DNA from: Bacteroides fragilis
GTDB lineage: Bacteria; Bacteroidota; Bacteroidia; Bacteroidales; Bacteroidaceae
Direction: 5' to 3'
Assembly: GCF_019583405.1 (NCBI RefSeq)
Contig: NZ_SZUU01000001.1
Location: 434,001-498,000 of the forward strand
Length of the DNA stretch: 64,000 nucleotides
Shown here piece after piece: positions 8,640-18,030 of the stretch. The notes under the pieces were generated by a model. That model did not search any database, had not been told where the DNA came from, and saw only the letters and a program-made list of their open reading frames with translations. The translations under genes were made by a program, and so were the position numbers. Each line of letters starts with the position of its first letter. Position 1 is the stretch's first letter.

Positions 8640-9590
8640 CTATTCTCCTAGTTTAGCCAGCAAATCGTACGAAGGTACAAAAAACAATGTGCCTGTTACC
8701 GGAGTACTGAAGTCCAACAAACGATCGGTGTTCCCCACAGGATCACCAATAAACATGTTCTCCAACATTTTGCGGGTAGTACTGAAGGTGCTGGCATAGC
8801 CGATAAAGTATGTTCCATATTCTCCTTTCGAAGTGTTGGCAAACGGCATATTGGCACGTACGATTTTCAAATCGTCACCGATATTGGTTACAGCATTGTG
8901 GGCATTTTGCGGCTTCTCTTCGTCCGACAATTCCACATCATTATATTTGCGGCGGCCAATCACCTTTTCTTGTGCTTCGACCGGAAGCGAGTTCCACGCT
9001 ACCATGTCATGGATATATTTCTGCACAAAAACGTAACTGCCTCCTGCGAATTGCGGGTCTTCGTCACCGACAACCGCAAAATGATAAGGTTTTTCATCTA
9101 CGGCTGGATTCTCCGTACCGTCTACGAAACCGATGATCGCTTTTCCGTCCATATATCTGAACCCGTGTGTTTCATCGATAGATTCTGCCACACCTTTGAG
9201 TTTTTCGTCAATTATAGAAGCAAATTCAAAACAGAGACCCATCTGTTTAGCCCGGATGTGCAGTAACAGGTCGCCCGGGGTAGATACAGCTACATATTTA
9301 TCTCCTTTTATCTCTTCAAAGGTACTTAACTCTTTAGGTTTGTCCAATTCCGGAAAAAGTCTGCTCCAGGCATCGGCACCAAACCCCATCGTGCAGCTAA
9401 ATTGCATATCAGGAAAACGGTTACGCATACTGCGTATCAGGGCGGAGAAGTTAGCACATACATCTTTTACTTGCTTGATTGCATCGTCCGATTGCTTCAG
9501 TCCATAAACAATAAAAATAGCGTTTTCGCCTTGTTTCTCAGTTACATCTTGTGGTATATTTCCACCGAATAATTCTTCATGCGCATTCAT
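8640..9590 (-). CDS. DyP-type (dye-decolorizing) heme peroxidase
   Basis: This 316-aa cytoplasmic protein carries the DyP signature GFVDGTENP with catalytic Asp157, and a likely proximal heme His231 in the QNAHNAV segment. The family uses H2O2 to oxidise a wide range of substrates; the physiological substrate is unknown. There is no signal peptide or Tat motif. It is a single gene, convergent with the fimbrial lipoprotein. A palindrome lies 44 bp upstream. Confidence 0.93.
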   Translation of the reverse strand: MNAHEELFGGNIPQDVTEKQGENAIFIVYGLKQSDDAIKQVKDVCANFSALIRSMRNRFPDMQFSCTMGFGADAWSRLFPELDKPKELSTFEEIKGDKYVAVSTPGDLLLHIRAKQMGLCFEFASIIDEKLKGVAESIDETHGFRYMDGKAIIGFVDGTENPAVDEKPYHFAVVGDEDPQFAGGSYVFVQKYIHDMVAWNSLPVEAQEKVIGRRKYNDVELSDEEKPQNAHNAVTNIGDDLKIVRANMPFANTSKGEYGTYFIGYASTFSTTRKMLENMFIGDPVGNTDRLLDFSTPVTGTLFFVPSYDLLAKLGE

Positions 9591-9633
9591 ACTTTCCTAT
9601 ATTTTTAAGTTGTTGTTTATTGTAGTCGGTCTG

Positions 9634-9650
9634 ATCTGATCAAATCAGAT
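9634..9650. promoter_or_regulatory. Palindrome upstream of the peroxidase gene
   Basis: ATCTGAT and ATCAGAT are separated by 3 nt, giving a 7-bp perfect inverted repeat 44-60 bp upstream of the start. The location fits an operator for a redox or stress regulator, but no regulator is identified. Confidence 0.35.
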
Positions 9651-9717
9651 TTTATTCTTTTCTATATATCATATAACTTAAAAGACGTGGCTTAGGTTCA
9701 TTCGGAGATTTGATTTT

Positions 9718-9771
9718 GTTCACCACAGGATACATCGGCAAAACATACCTTGTATAAACTCTGTGGTGAAC
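9718..9771. terminator. 11-bp inverted repeat downstream of the susD-like gene
   Basis: GTTCACCACAG (9718-9728) pairs perfectly with CTGTGGTGAAC (9761-9771) across a 32-nt loop, 35 bp past the stop of the SusD-like gene. The flanks are T/A-rich but there is no clean T run, so it is a possible terminator or RNA 3'-end structure. Confidence 0.4.
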
Positions 9772-9805
9772 TTTGTTATATTACGGTTTTACGTATTTGG
9801 CGACA

Positions 9806-11893
9806 CTACTCAAGCGCTTTTCCTGTACCGGCAGGCCAATATGGATTCTGATACATCATGGATGTATTGATATCTTCCGGATTGGTGGCCGACAATTGCA
9901 AGTCCTGTAATCCGAGTGGTTCCAGATAATAAGCTTTTTTCCAGGTATATCCGTCATAAAGTTGATTATTCGTTTGTGTCCTTCGCAGTGGTCGTACGTA
10001 TTTTCCGTCCGATTTCGGCGACATGTTAGCAGATGTGCTGCCATCGGCTACTACAACAGACTTTTCATTTCCGTCTTTATCCGTGGTTGTGTAGAGTTTA
10101 TAGGCTTCATCCCAAAAGTTGATACCTTCTACAATATACGGCTGTGTAAATAACCGGTCCCAAGAGCGCCATCTCTTCAGGTCGTCCCAGCGCATGCCCT
10201 CGGCGATAAATTCGCAGCGGCGTTCACGGCGAATGTTGTAAAGCGTTGCATCTACCATTCGGTCTCCCGAGTAGACTCCGAGGTCGTCTTCGCGGCTCAG
10301 ATCCGTACTATTGATCGTCTTCTGATAGTCTTCATCGACACCGGCACGTCTGCGAATGGCTTTCCAGTAGTCCTGTGCCTTACTGTCTAACGAACCATTC
10401 TTCTCATAACAAGCCTCTATGTAGTTAAGATATGCTTCGGAAGCACGTAAAATAGGACAGGCATTGGTCCCCAGCAATTCGTCCGATCTGCTTTGTTCGT
10501 CATCATACGGATAGAACTTACGGGAACGATAACCGGTGATATCACGTGTCTGTTCCTGATCACTGATTACGGTAGATTTTACCCAAGGTACAGGTACCGG
10601 ATTCGTCACCATGTTTCCCGCCTGGTCCTTATTGTAATTCTTCACTGTATCTGCCCTTTCGTCTGTCATCCACGCATCTTTTTCTCCCCACACAAACAGT
10701 TGCAAGCGCTCGTCGCGGTCTTTCTTTTCATCAGAAACCGTTCTGTCATCAATAGCATTGTTGCTTGCATAGATAGGCATACCGTCTTTCATCAGAAATG
10801 TTTTGATCAGTGAACGTGTCAGTCCGGTGCGGTCTCCGTTTTTAAGGCGTGCACCTACACAATGTGATACGGTAAGTGACAGGTTATATTGTTTCCACAG
10901 CAGTACTTCTTCCACGTTCGAAAGATCCGGCTGGCTGAACATTTCGAAATAAGGATTCCACCCATAAAGTGTATTGTATGGAGGATTCATGACATGCGAG
11001 TTTTCTGTCAGTTGAACATGATCGGCAACTGCTGCCGCTGCTTGCATCGCTTCCGTCAGGAAGAAGTTTATTTCTCCTGCTATATCGAATGTTTTTCCAC
11101 TGTTATAGCTCATTACGGCTCCGGGCCATGTTGGATCACCCGGTATGCGCCCCGTTCCTTGATGATATTTCTCAAAGGTTGCTTCGAACAGTGCAACTCT
11201 TGATTTCAGCACCAATGCAGCCTGTTTGTTAATACGCTGGTTATTCTGGAAACCACGTTCTTTCAGGCGGCTGATAGCTTCGTCAAGATCTTTTAGAATG
11301 AAGCGTGCCACTTCATTGCGTGGTGCGCGCTGACTTTTTTTGATCAGTGTTTCGGAGTCGTCCGGCAATACTTCGGTAATGATGGGATAATCGCCAAAAC
11401 GTACCAATGCGTTATAATAAGCCAGGGCACGGAAGAAATAAGCCTCTCCGATATACTGCTTCAACAATTCTGCATCTCCGGGAATCGTACCCTCTTTCTC
11501 TTTCGGCAGTACTTGTTCAAAGAGATAATTCCACACACGAATACGGTTCAGAGGTTCCTGAATGTTTTTCCCTTCGGGCACCTGTTTGTTTCCCGCAAAA
11601 TAATCAAGGTTTCCATCATCACTCAATAAATTGTCGGTGTTAGCATCATTTCTTACCACTCCGGAGTTCCATGCCCTTTGGTGATACATCTTGGTTGTAT
11701 TCGAATTTTCAAGGTAGTCATCATAGTAATTGATAACATAGCTTCCCACCTGATCTACTGTGTTGAAGTAATCTTCCGGAGTGATATCACTGATTGGCGA
11801 ACGGTCCAGGAAATCGTTGCATGAAGTCAGTGCCAGTCCGCCCATTCCGATTAACGAGCAGAAACAGATATGTTTCAGTTTTAGTTTCATCAT
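9806..11893 (-). CDS. SusD/RagB-family outer-membrane nutrient-binding lipoprotein
   Basis: This 695-aa lipoprotein starts at ATG 11893 (ATG 11890 also possible) and has lipobox ALTSC (Cys25). It is long compared with SusD (551 aa). Typical SusD features include SCNDFLDRSP after the lipid anchor, YFNTVDQ, YIGEAYFFRALAYYNALVRFGDYPI in the TPR core, and a C-terminal NIRRERRCEFIAEGMRWDDLKRW. It caps the SusC channel and delivers a glycan or other ligand. The start lies 13 bp after the susC-like stop, so they form an operon. No glycoside hydrolase is next to it, and the substrate is unknown. Confidence 0.93.
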   Translation of the reverse strand: MMKLKLKHICFCSLIGMGGLALTSCNDFLDRSPISDITPEDYFNTVDQVGSYVINYYDDYLENSNTTKMYHQRAWNSGVVRNDANTDNLLSDDGNLDYFAGNKQVPEGKNIQEPLNRIRVWNYLFEQVLPKEKEGTIPGDAELLKQYIGEAYFFRALAYYNALVRFGDYPIITEVLPDDSETLIKKSQRAPRNEVARFILKDLDEAISRLKERGFQNNQRINKQAALVLKSRVALFEATFEKYHQGTGRIPGDPTWPGAVMSYNSGKTFDIAGEINFFLTEAMQAAAAVADHVQLTENSHVMNPPYNTLYGWNPYFEMFSQPDLSNVEEVLLWKQYNLSLTVSHCVGARLKNGDRTGLTRSLIKTFLMKDGMPIYASNNAIDDRTVSDEKKDRDERLQLFVWGEKDAWMTDERADTVKNYNKDQAGNMVTNPVPVPWVKSTVISDQEQTRDITGYRSRKFYPYDDEQSRSDELLGTNACPILRASEAYLNYIEACYEKNGSLDSKAQDYWKAIRRRAGVDEDYQKTINSTDLSREDDLGVYSGDRMVDATLYNIRRERRCEFIAEGMRWDDLKRWRSWDRLFTQPYIVEGINFWDEAYKLYTTTDKDGNEKSVVVADGSTSANMSPKSDGKYVRPLRRTQTNNQLYDGYTWKKAYYLEPLGLQDLQLSATNPEDINTSMMYQNPYWPAGTGKALE

Positions 11894-11906
11894 TTGTCTG
11901 GTAAAA

Positions 11907-14900
11907 TTAGAAGTTAACATTTAAGCCGATAGAAATCGTTCTCTGCAAAGGATAGAGCTTACCGTCTCCCCAGTCGCTACCCAATAATTCCGGATCAAAT
12001 ACTCCGCTGATTCCCGAGAAGGTCAGCAGATTGTCTCCGGACACATAAATACGTACCGATTCCATTGCTGCTTTCCGGGTCCATGTTTTGGGCAGAGTGT
12101 AGCCAATCTGGGCATTCTTCAGACGGCAATATGCGGCATTCTGTAGATATCCGCTTTGTACTTTCTGGTTTTTATCCGTATTAAAATAGGGTTTAGGGTA
12201 GTAAGCATTGGTATTTGCACCGAGAGGATCACCTTCCGGACGCCAATAGTCCATGTGCTCTTTAAATGCGGTTGATTGCCATAATCCGCCATTTGCTCCC
12301 CAGAAGTACGGACCGTCCAACCAGTAATCCCTTTTCATCACCCCCTGCAGGAATACTGAGAAATCGAATCCTTTCCATGCTCCGGTCAGTGTCAAGCCGA
12401 AATTATATCTTGGAGTGTTGTTACCTATAATTGTCAGGTCACCATGATCTTCCAGAGTATTCGAACCATTGTTAACCCCTTCCTTTCCATCAAGATTGGC
12501 ATACATAACATCGCCGGCTCCCCAGTTCGTTCCCCAGTTTGGGGTACCTCCATTGGCCAAATGTGCATTCATTTCTTCTTGGGTTTGTGCAATACCGATC
12601 GTTTTATATCCCCAGATGTCACCCAATATTTGTCCATTATAGTATACATCCGAAGAGAGTGAGTTCGTAGGATTCGGATATTTCAATATCTTACGCTTCC
12701 CGTCAGATAAAACGAATCGCGCACTATAATCAAATTCGCTGATGCGATCTCTCCAAGAGAGTTCCAACTCCCAACCGTATGACTTCATGTCGCAGTTGTT
12801 CACTTGAGGAGGCAGAGCTCCCAGTACAGGGGGTAATATAGGAGCAGGGCCAATCATATCGTATGTATAACGGTTATAATAACCGATCGATCCTGTCAGG
12901 CGATTATTGAGTAAACCAAAATCCAGACCGAGATCCCACGATTCAATGGTTTCCCATGTCATCAGTGAATTGACGATACCCGGAAGTTGAGCAGTGTTTT
13001 GTTTTTTACCGTCAATCAGCCATCCCGAATTGGAGGCTCCTGTAATCATATTCTGGTAAAACGGGTACCAAGCATTGGCCTTATCCGTATTGTTGTTACC
13101 AAGTTGTCCCCAAGAACCTCTCAACTTCAGCGTACCGATAAGACCGGCCAGCGGGCGGAAGAAATCTTCGCGTGCGATATTCCATCCGGCGGAGAATGAA
13201 GGAAACAACCCCCAGCGCTTATCGCCAACAAACCGTGAAGAACCGTCATAACGCAGATTGGCTTCTAACATATATCGTTCTTTATAGTTATAGTTCACAC
13301 GTCCGAAGAAACCGGCAATCGCTCTTTCGCGTGCCCATGCATTTGCTTTCTGATTGTCCTGTGTCAGTCCTAAGGAGGGAACATTCGAGCTGATCAGATC
13401 CGTCCCAAACCCGGTCATTCCACTTGGCCGGAAGAGTTCGGCATTGAAACCGCCCATCACTTTAAAATAATGATCACCGATTGTTTTTGCATAGTCACTG
13501 TAAATGTTACCGGAGAAGTAGTCTTCATCTTCACGCTCGTCCTGAACCTCCGAATATCCTGCTGCTCCACCATTCCATGACAATAAATAGGGTTTATTAT
13601 TTACGTCATATCCATAGATCGGTAATACGGCCCAATGTTGTTTTCGCGTATACGTACGCATACTTCCCTCTACTACGATTCGCCAGTCTTTGAGGGGCTC
13701 GAAGATGGCTTGCAACTGATTGGTATACCAGTTTTTCTGGCTGGTTTGCACACCACCCTCTTCCAACTGGATGATTTCCATATTGGGCATGTAATGGCCG
13801 TTTGGATCCATTGGAGCACAGGTCGGCCAACGGCGGGCAATGTTATGAAAAAATGCGCCTGTCATGTAGGTAGGACGGTCATAGTCTTCACGTGTCCATT
13901 TGCTCGTGTAGTTTAACGTGACCCACTCCGCAGGTTTTGCCGAGATTTTAGCATTCATCGTATAACGGTTGAAGTTATCTTCGCCGTGCTTGATAAGGCC
14001 ATTCTGATTCAGGAAACTGCCGCTGATCATGTAGGTCAGTTTCTCTGTTCCTCCACTGATACTCAGATTGTGTTCCGTAGAAGGTGTCCAGCTTTTATAG
14101 AACTCTTTGAACCAGTCTGTATTGGCAAAAGATCCTGCATAGCTTTTCCATTTTCCGTCCGGTCCGGCTTCCACCCCATAATATTCGGGAGTAGAAGGGT
14201 CGGTAAATTTTCCGTTTTGGAAGTCCAGAATATTTTGCAATGCTTTTTCGTCAAAGGTAGGAGATTCTCCACCATTGGTCGAAGCCCGGTTAAAATACTG
14301 CGCAAAGGTATAAGAATCCACCATATCGGGCAATTGAATAGCATCTGAGAAACGTACATTACCTGAATAGTTTACACGCGTTTTGCCACTTTTACCACTC
14401 TTCGTAGTGATCAAGATGACCCCGAATGCCGCACGCGCACCATAGATCGATGAAGAGGCTGCATCCTTCAGTACAGATACCGATTCAATATCGTTCGGGT
14501 TAACAGTGTTCATGTCTCCTTCGATTCCGTCGATCAATACCAGCGGACTACTACTCGATCCGTCACTTATCGTACCCGCTCCGCGGATATTTACGTTGAG
14601 TTTGCCATCCAACGTGCCACCGCTATTGCCTACAGACATATTTAGTCCGGGAATAACCCCTTGTAATGCTTGTGACACATTTTGTACGGGACGTGATTCC
14701 AGAACGTCTGCATTGACCATGCTTACGGATCCGGTAACGTTTACTTTCTTTTGTGAACCATAGCCCACAACTACCACTTCATCCAGTTGCTTTGAATCTT
14801 CCTGCATGGTGATATGGAGTTCCTTTCCGGTCACTTCCATGGTAATGGTTTTGTAACCGATAAATGAAAATTCAAGGACAGCTCCTTTGGGAGTGTCAAT

Positions 14901-15176
14901 TGAGAATTTTCCATCCAGGTCGGTGATGGTTCCGGTATTGGTGCCCTGCACTTTTACGGAAACTCCAATAAGAGGTTCCCCCGTGTTGTCGATGATGACA
15001 CCGGTGGCTTTCACTGTTTGTTGTTGTATACTTGCAGTCTCTTGTGTTTTGTAAGTATCGGCTTCTGCTTGTACGGGCAGCACGCAGCACAGTAATAAAG
15101 TTGCGGCTGCTGTTTTCAGGCAGTGTTTTTCCCATACTCTTGTAAACCTTAAGGATAGGTTACTTTTTTTTGTCAT
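11907..15176 (-). CDS. SusC/RagA-family TonB-dependent outer-membrane transporter
   Basis: This 1089-aa protein has a signal peptide ending near residue 38 (VQAEA), a carboxypeptidase-D-like repeat at about 57-130 (GVIIDNTGEPLIGVSVKV...), a TonB box followed by LDEVVVVGYGSQKK, a plug domain at about 140-260 with the SSIYGARAAFGVILITTK motif, and a beta-barrel ending in an aromatic residue (NVNF). It imports ligand bound by the downstream SusD partner using TonB energy. No sigma/anti-sigma pair or hybrid two-component gene is adjacent. Confidence 0.96.
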   Translation of the reverse strand: MTKKSNLSLRFTRVWEKHCLKTAAATLLLCCVLPVQAEADTYKTQETASIQQQTVKATGVIIDNTGEPLIGVSVKVQGTNTGTITDLDGKFSIDTPKGAVLEFSFIGYKTITMEVTGKELHITMQEDSKQLDEVVVVGYGSQKKVNVTGSVSMVNADVLESRPVQNVSQALQGVIPGLNMSVGNSGGTLDGKLNVNIRGAGTISDGSSSSPLVLIDGIEGDMNTVNPNDIESVSVLKDAASSSIYGARAAFGVILITTKSGKSGKTRVNYSGNVRFSDAIQLPDMVDSYTFAQYFNRASTNGGESPTFDEKALQNILDFQNGKFTDPSTPEYYGVEAGPDGKWKSYAGSFANTDWFKEFYKSWTPSTEHNLSISGGTEKLTYMISGSFLNQNGLIKHGEDNFNRYTMNAKISAKPAEWVTLNYTSKWTREDYDRPTYMTGAFFHNIARRWPTCAPMDPNGHYMPNMEIIQLEEGGVQTSQKNWYTNQLQAIFEPLKDWRIVVEGSMRTYTRKQHWAVLPIYGYDVNNKPYLLSWNGGAAGYSEVQDEREDEDYFSGNIYSDYAKTIGDHYFKVMGGFNAELFRPSGMTGFGTDLISSNVPSLGLTQDNQKANAWARERAIAGFFGRVNYNYKERYMLEANLRYDGSSRFVGDKRWGLFPSFSAGWNIAREDFFRPLAGLIGTLKLRGSWGQLGNNNTDKANAWYPFYQNMITGASNSGWLIDGKKQNTAQLPGIVNSLMTWETIESWDLGLDFGLLNNRLTGSIGYYNRYTYDMIGPAPILPPVLGALPPQVNNCDMKSYGWELELSWRDRISEFDYSARFVLSDGKRKILKYPNPTNSLSSDVYYNGQILGDIWGYKTIGIAQTQEEMNAHLANGGTPNWGTNWGAGDVMYANLDGKEGVNNGSNTLEDHGDLTIIGNNTPRYNFGLTLTGAWKGFDFSVFLQGVMKRDYWLDGPYFWGANGGLWQSTAFKEHMDYWRPEGDPLGANTNAYYPKPYFNTDKNQKVQSGYLQNAAYCRLKNAQIGYTLPKTWTRKAAMESVRIYVSGDNLLTFSGISGVFDPELLGSDWGDGKLYPLQRTISIGLNVNF

Positions 15177-15512
15177 AAATAAAATAGGTTTGAGTTAAAC
15201 ATGTTTTTCAGTTTTCTACTTCTTTTACTACTCCGTTCTTGCTTCCGAATCGGAGTATAGTTAGTTTTTGCTTTTTCTACTTTTTCATAATTTTTCTTTT
15301 AAGTGATACAATTATTGGGTTTCTCTGAAAAGAAACCAATTGATGAAATTGACAAAGATTATGCCAGCTGTGAAAGAATCGTATGAGCCGCTAATGAAGT
15401 ATAATTGGGGGATAAGCATGTGGAATTTACCACATATTTGTGGAATTATTCCACAAACAAAATACTCCTCTCATTGTTACTTATCAAAGTTGAAATTAAA
15501 AAGAACCTCATT
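15177..15512. other. Divergent intergenic region upstream of susC-like and PepSY genes
   Basis: This 336-bp spacer carries no convincing ORF. It holds a CTCCG/CGGAG inverted repeat at 15231-15258 on the susC side, and two adjacent TGTGGAAT-type palindromes on the PepSY side. I could not find a full consensus promoter for either gene. Confidence 0.5.
15418..15455. promoter_or_regulatory. Paired palindromes upstream of the PepSY-like gene
   Basis: ATGTGG-N6-CCACAT (15418-15435) is followed at once by TGTGGAAT-T-ATTCCACA (15439-15455). Both contain the half-site TGTGGAA(T), so four half-sites lie in 38 bp, 58 bp before the ATG. This looks like a tandem operator for a dimeric regulator. Confidence 0.55.
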
Positions 15513-16001
15513 ATGAAAAAGCTTAAATTCAATTTATTGACAGGATTGCTGTTGCTGATTTCCGTCTCTGTTTTTGCAGCCGGCTTTCCACCTCCCGATA
15601 AGGTACAGGAAACCTTTCAAAAAATGTATCCCAAAGTTACTACGGTTGATTGGCAACGAAAGGGAGACTATCATATTGCAGATATCAGGGTAGACGGACG
15701 GGAATTAAACGTCTGGTTTAGTGATAAAGGTAAGTGGTTAATGACGGAGGTCGATGTCGAAACTCTGGAGGCTGTTCCTGCTGCTGTGGCAAAGGCCTTT
15801 ATGCAAAGTACGATGGCATCTATGCAGTTGGAAGATGTAAGAATCATCACTTTTCCTAAGCAGCCGACAGTAATTGTGATAGAAGTGGAAGAGTATAATA
15901 CAGATTCTGAGTTTCAGTTGTTTTATGCTCCGGACGGCAAACTGTTGCAGACCCTTAACGTGAGCGATACCGGAGGAGAGATTTACCCGGGATTGTTTTA
16001 G
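15513..16001 (+). CDS. Secreted PepSY-like protein
   Basis: This 162-aa protein starts at ATG 15513 with a clear signal peptide (cleavage near VFAAG, residue 22). The mature part contains two PepSY-like units: PDKVQETFQKMYPKVTTVDWQ with a WFSDKGKWL strand, then AVPAAVAKAFMQS with FQLFYAPDGKLL. This matches the periplasmic PepSY-like proteins common in Bacteroides, whose function is unclear. The longer frame from 15405 would run through the paired palindromes and is rejected. It is transcribed divergently from susC. Confidence 0.88.
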   Translation: MKKLKFNLLTGLLLLISVSVFAAGFPPPDKVQETFQKMYPKVTTVDWQRKGDYHIADIRVDGRELNVWFSDKGKWLMTEVDVETLEAVPAAVAKAFMQSTMASMQLEDVRIITFPKQPTVIVIEVEEYNTDSEFQLFYAPDGKLLQTLNVSDTGGEIYPGLF

Positions 16002-16189
16002 GCAAAGTTTGTAGAGATGATGTCGGGAAAGATACTATTATATCTATGTTGATTTTTTGATCATCTATACTTTTTACACCTTCTCCTTCTAAATCGAAAG
16101 AAATTATTAAAACGCCCGTTGGTGTGACAATAATGGAAAGCGTATAACAAAAAATCTTTGATGCGTCAGGAGAGGTGTAAATTGTATTT
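16002..16189. other. Convergent intergenic region
   Basis: This is 188 bp between two convergent genes. The reverse strand stays open through it in a frame overlapping the phosphatase end, but there is no start or ribosome site supporting a gene. Confidence 0.4.
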
Positions 16190-16852
16190 TCAGTAGCGGC
16201 TATCTGCATATAATTCATAAGGCTTGACATTCCAGGCAGAGCAAGTCCAGAATGAGTCGCCATCGTTTTTATCAAATATGCAAAGTCCTCCCGGAGCCAC
16301 CTTTATTTTATGCTCTTGGGCGAACTTCTCAAAATCTCCCGTCAAATAGGGAGCAAAGCGTATAATCCCATTAGACGTGACAAGTAAAGTTGTCCGGTGA
16401 GGTATCACAGTCTTCTCTGCGAAATCCAGCCAAGTATGAATGATTTGGTCCGGATCTACCTTCCATCCATCAGGTACAACTGCATTTTTATCCCAATCTT
16501 CAATTATTTTTTTCCCTTTTTCGATATTTCCATTTCCTAAACGTAGCCTCACTTCTTCTTCCGTTTTATTCTCGTCAACACCATAGTCGATCTCGACAAA
16601 AGCGTTTAATGGAGAAACATTTGAATCCAGACCGATGGTCTGAACAGCTAACCGGGCTGTCTGCATAGTGCGCAAAAGTGGAGCCGCATAGATTACGTCA
16701 GGGATCATATCATGTTCTTTTAAATATCTTCCGATACTTCTTCCCTTAAATTCTTCGACTAATGGTAGATCGGTTTTTGCTCCGACTCTTGTCGGAGTTT
16801 CTTCCGGACGAAACGTATTCCCGTGACGGGCTATGATAAGTCTGGTTCTCAT
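16190..16852 (-). CDS. Histidine-phosphatase-fold protein lacking the second catalytic His
   Basis: This protein of about 220 aa has the N-terminal catalytic ARHGNT motif of the histidine phosphatase (phosphoglycerate mutase-like) superfamily and the LLRTMQTARL segment. The second catalytic histidine, usually in a V(S/T)HGG motif, is replaced: the sequence reads VTSNGIIR. ATG 16852 puts the RHG motif at its usual place. An upstream ATG at 16903 would overlap the kdsB-like stop as ATGA and cannot be excluded. It is coupled to the cytidylyltransferase, so action on a sugar phosphate of a surface polysaccharide is plausible. Confidence 0.8.
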   Translation of the reverse strand: MRTRLIIARHGNTFRPEETPTRVGAKTDLPLVEEFKGRSIGRYLKEHDMIPDVIYAAPLLRTMQTARLAVQTIGLDSNVSPLNAFVEIDYGVDENKTEEEVRLRLGNGNIEKGKKIIEDWDKNAVVPDGWKVDPDQIIHTWLDFAEKTVIPHRTTLLVTSNGIIRFAPYLTGDFEKFAQEHKIKVAPGGLCIFDKNDGDSFWTCSAWNVKPYELYADSRY

Positions 16853-16899
16853 TGGTTTTATTTGTTTAAAAGTGGTACAAATTCGATATCTTCCGTTTT

Positions 16900-17730
16900 T
16901 CATTCCGGTGAAAGATTGAATTCTCCAAATTCGGCGATTATTTTCTCTGCTCTTTCGATATCTTCCGGTGAATCAACTCCGGACATGGATTTACGGTTTC
17001 TATAGTCTACATCTATCATTTTTACAGGTATCCTGTTATGTAAAAATCTCATTTGCTCTAATCCTTCAGGAAGCTCATAAGGAGAAGCTTCTACTTCAAA
17101 ATATTTTTTGAGTGCGTCGTAAGTATACGAATAAAGGCCGATATGACGTCTGACAGGAGATTTGTCAAGAATTTTTCTGACCTTTTCTTCATTTCTTATC
17201 ACGGGAATTATAGCTTTGCTGAATGCAAGTGCGTATCCAAATTTATCGACTTCAACCGTCGTCCCGCTATATGGCGTGATTTTCTTTGATTCTTTCATCC
17301 GGTCATACTCTTCCCAAGATAAATGGAGGCTGGGAGTGAAAACCTGTCCTTCCTTATCATTTTTCCAAGCTTCAATCAACTGTTCTATAAACCAAGGTGG
17401 GCATAATGGATTGTCACCTTGCAGATTGACTATAAAATCCGGTTTTTCAGCGATTTTGGTTGTGACATCCCAGCATCTTTCTGTTCCACTTTTGCAGTTC
17501 TCGGAAGTCATCATTACGGCTATATTATTCTCCTTGCAGAAATTAACGATTTTTTCGTGGTCTGTCGCGACGATATAATTGCATCCTTCTACCTTATTAC
17601 AAACATAGTCGGCAATCTCTGCAACACGCAAAACCATTTCTTTTCCCGCTATTTTCACTAAGGGCTTCTCCGGCAAACGGGTTGACGCAAACCTTGAAGG
17701 TATAATAATTAAAATCTTACTTTTCTCCAT
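16900..17730 (-). CDS. KdsB-like CMP-sugar cytidylyltransferase
   Basis: This 276-aa cytoplasmic enzyme has the nucleotidyltransferase start IIIPSRFASTRLPEKPL, a VNLQGDNPL metal/nucleotide motif, and the RHIGLYSY segment seen in 3-deoxy-manno-octulosonate cytidylyltransferases. It is some 25 residues longer than typical KdsB and several positions differ, so it may activate a related 3-deoxy-sugar acid instead of Kdo. It is first in a two-gene unit with the histidine phosphatase. The pair and its flanks look more AT-rich by eye than the neighbours, which could reflect transfer. Confidence 0.82.
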   Translation of the reverse strand: MEKSKILIIIPSRFASTRLPEKPLVKIAGKEMVLRVAEIADYVCNKVEGCNYIVATDHEKIVNFCKENNIAVMMTSENCKSGTERCWDVTTKIAEKPDFIVNLQGDNPLCPPWFIEQLIEAWKNDKEGQVFTPSLHLSWEEYDRMKESKKITPYSGTTVEVDKFGYALAFSKAIIPVIRNEEKVRKILDKSPVRRHIGLYSYTYDALKKYFEVEASPYELPEGLEQMRFLHNRIPVKMIDVDYRNRKSMSGVDSPEDIERAEKIIAEFGEFNLSPE

Positions 17731-18030
17731 GCTATAATTATTTATGATATTAAAAAACTATTTTGATTTAACAAAAGTGTTTATTAGTTGACAATATTGC
17801 CTTTTTTCTATCATTAAGTATGATGGCTCAATACTATTGAAAGATTAACATAATGGGACATCGTATAAGCTTGACCGATAAAAGCGGCAAGTTATGGAAA
17901 ATCTTTCAGATGACAAAGAATGTGAGCAAAAACATTCTTTTCGTCCTATATTTAAATGCATCTATTGGGTGGAAGCCAAATTCCCGGCATGAGGGATTGA
18001 TAAGCTGAATTGTGAATTCTTTTAGAAGTA

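Noticed and set aside
15955..16275. 106-aa reverse-strand frame between PepSY-like and phosphatase genes
   Set aside because: It overlaps both neighbours, has no ribosome site and no family pattern, although the stretch is unusually free of stops.
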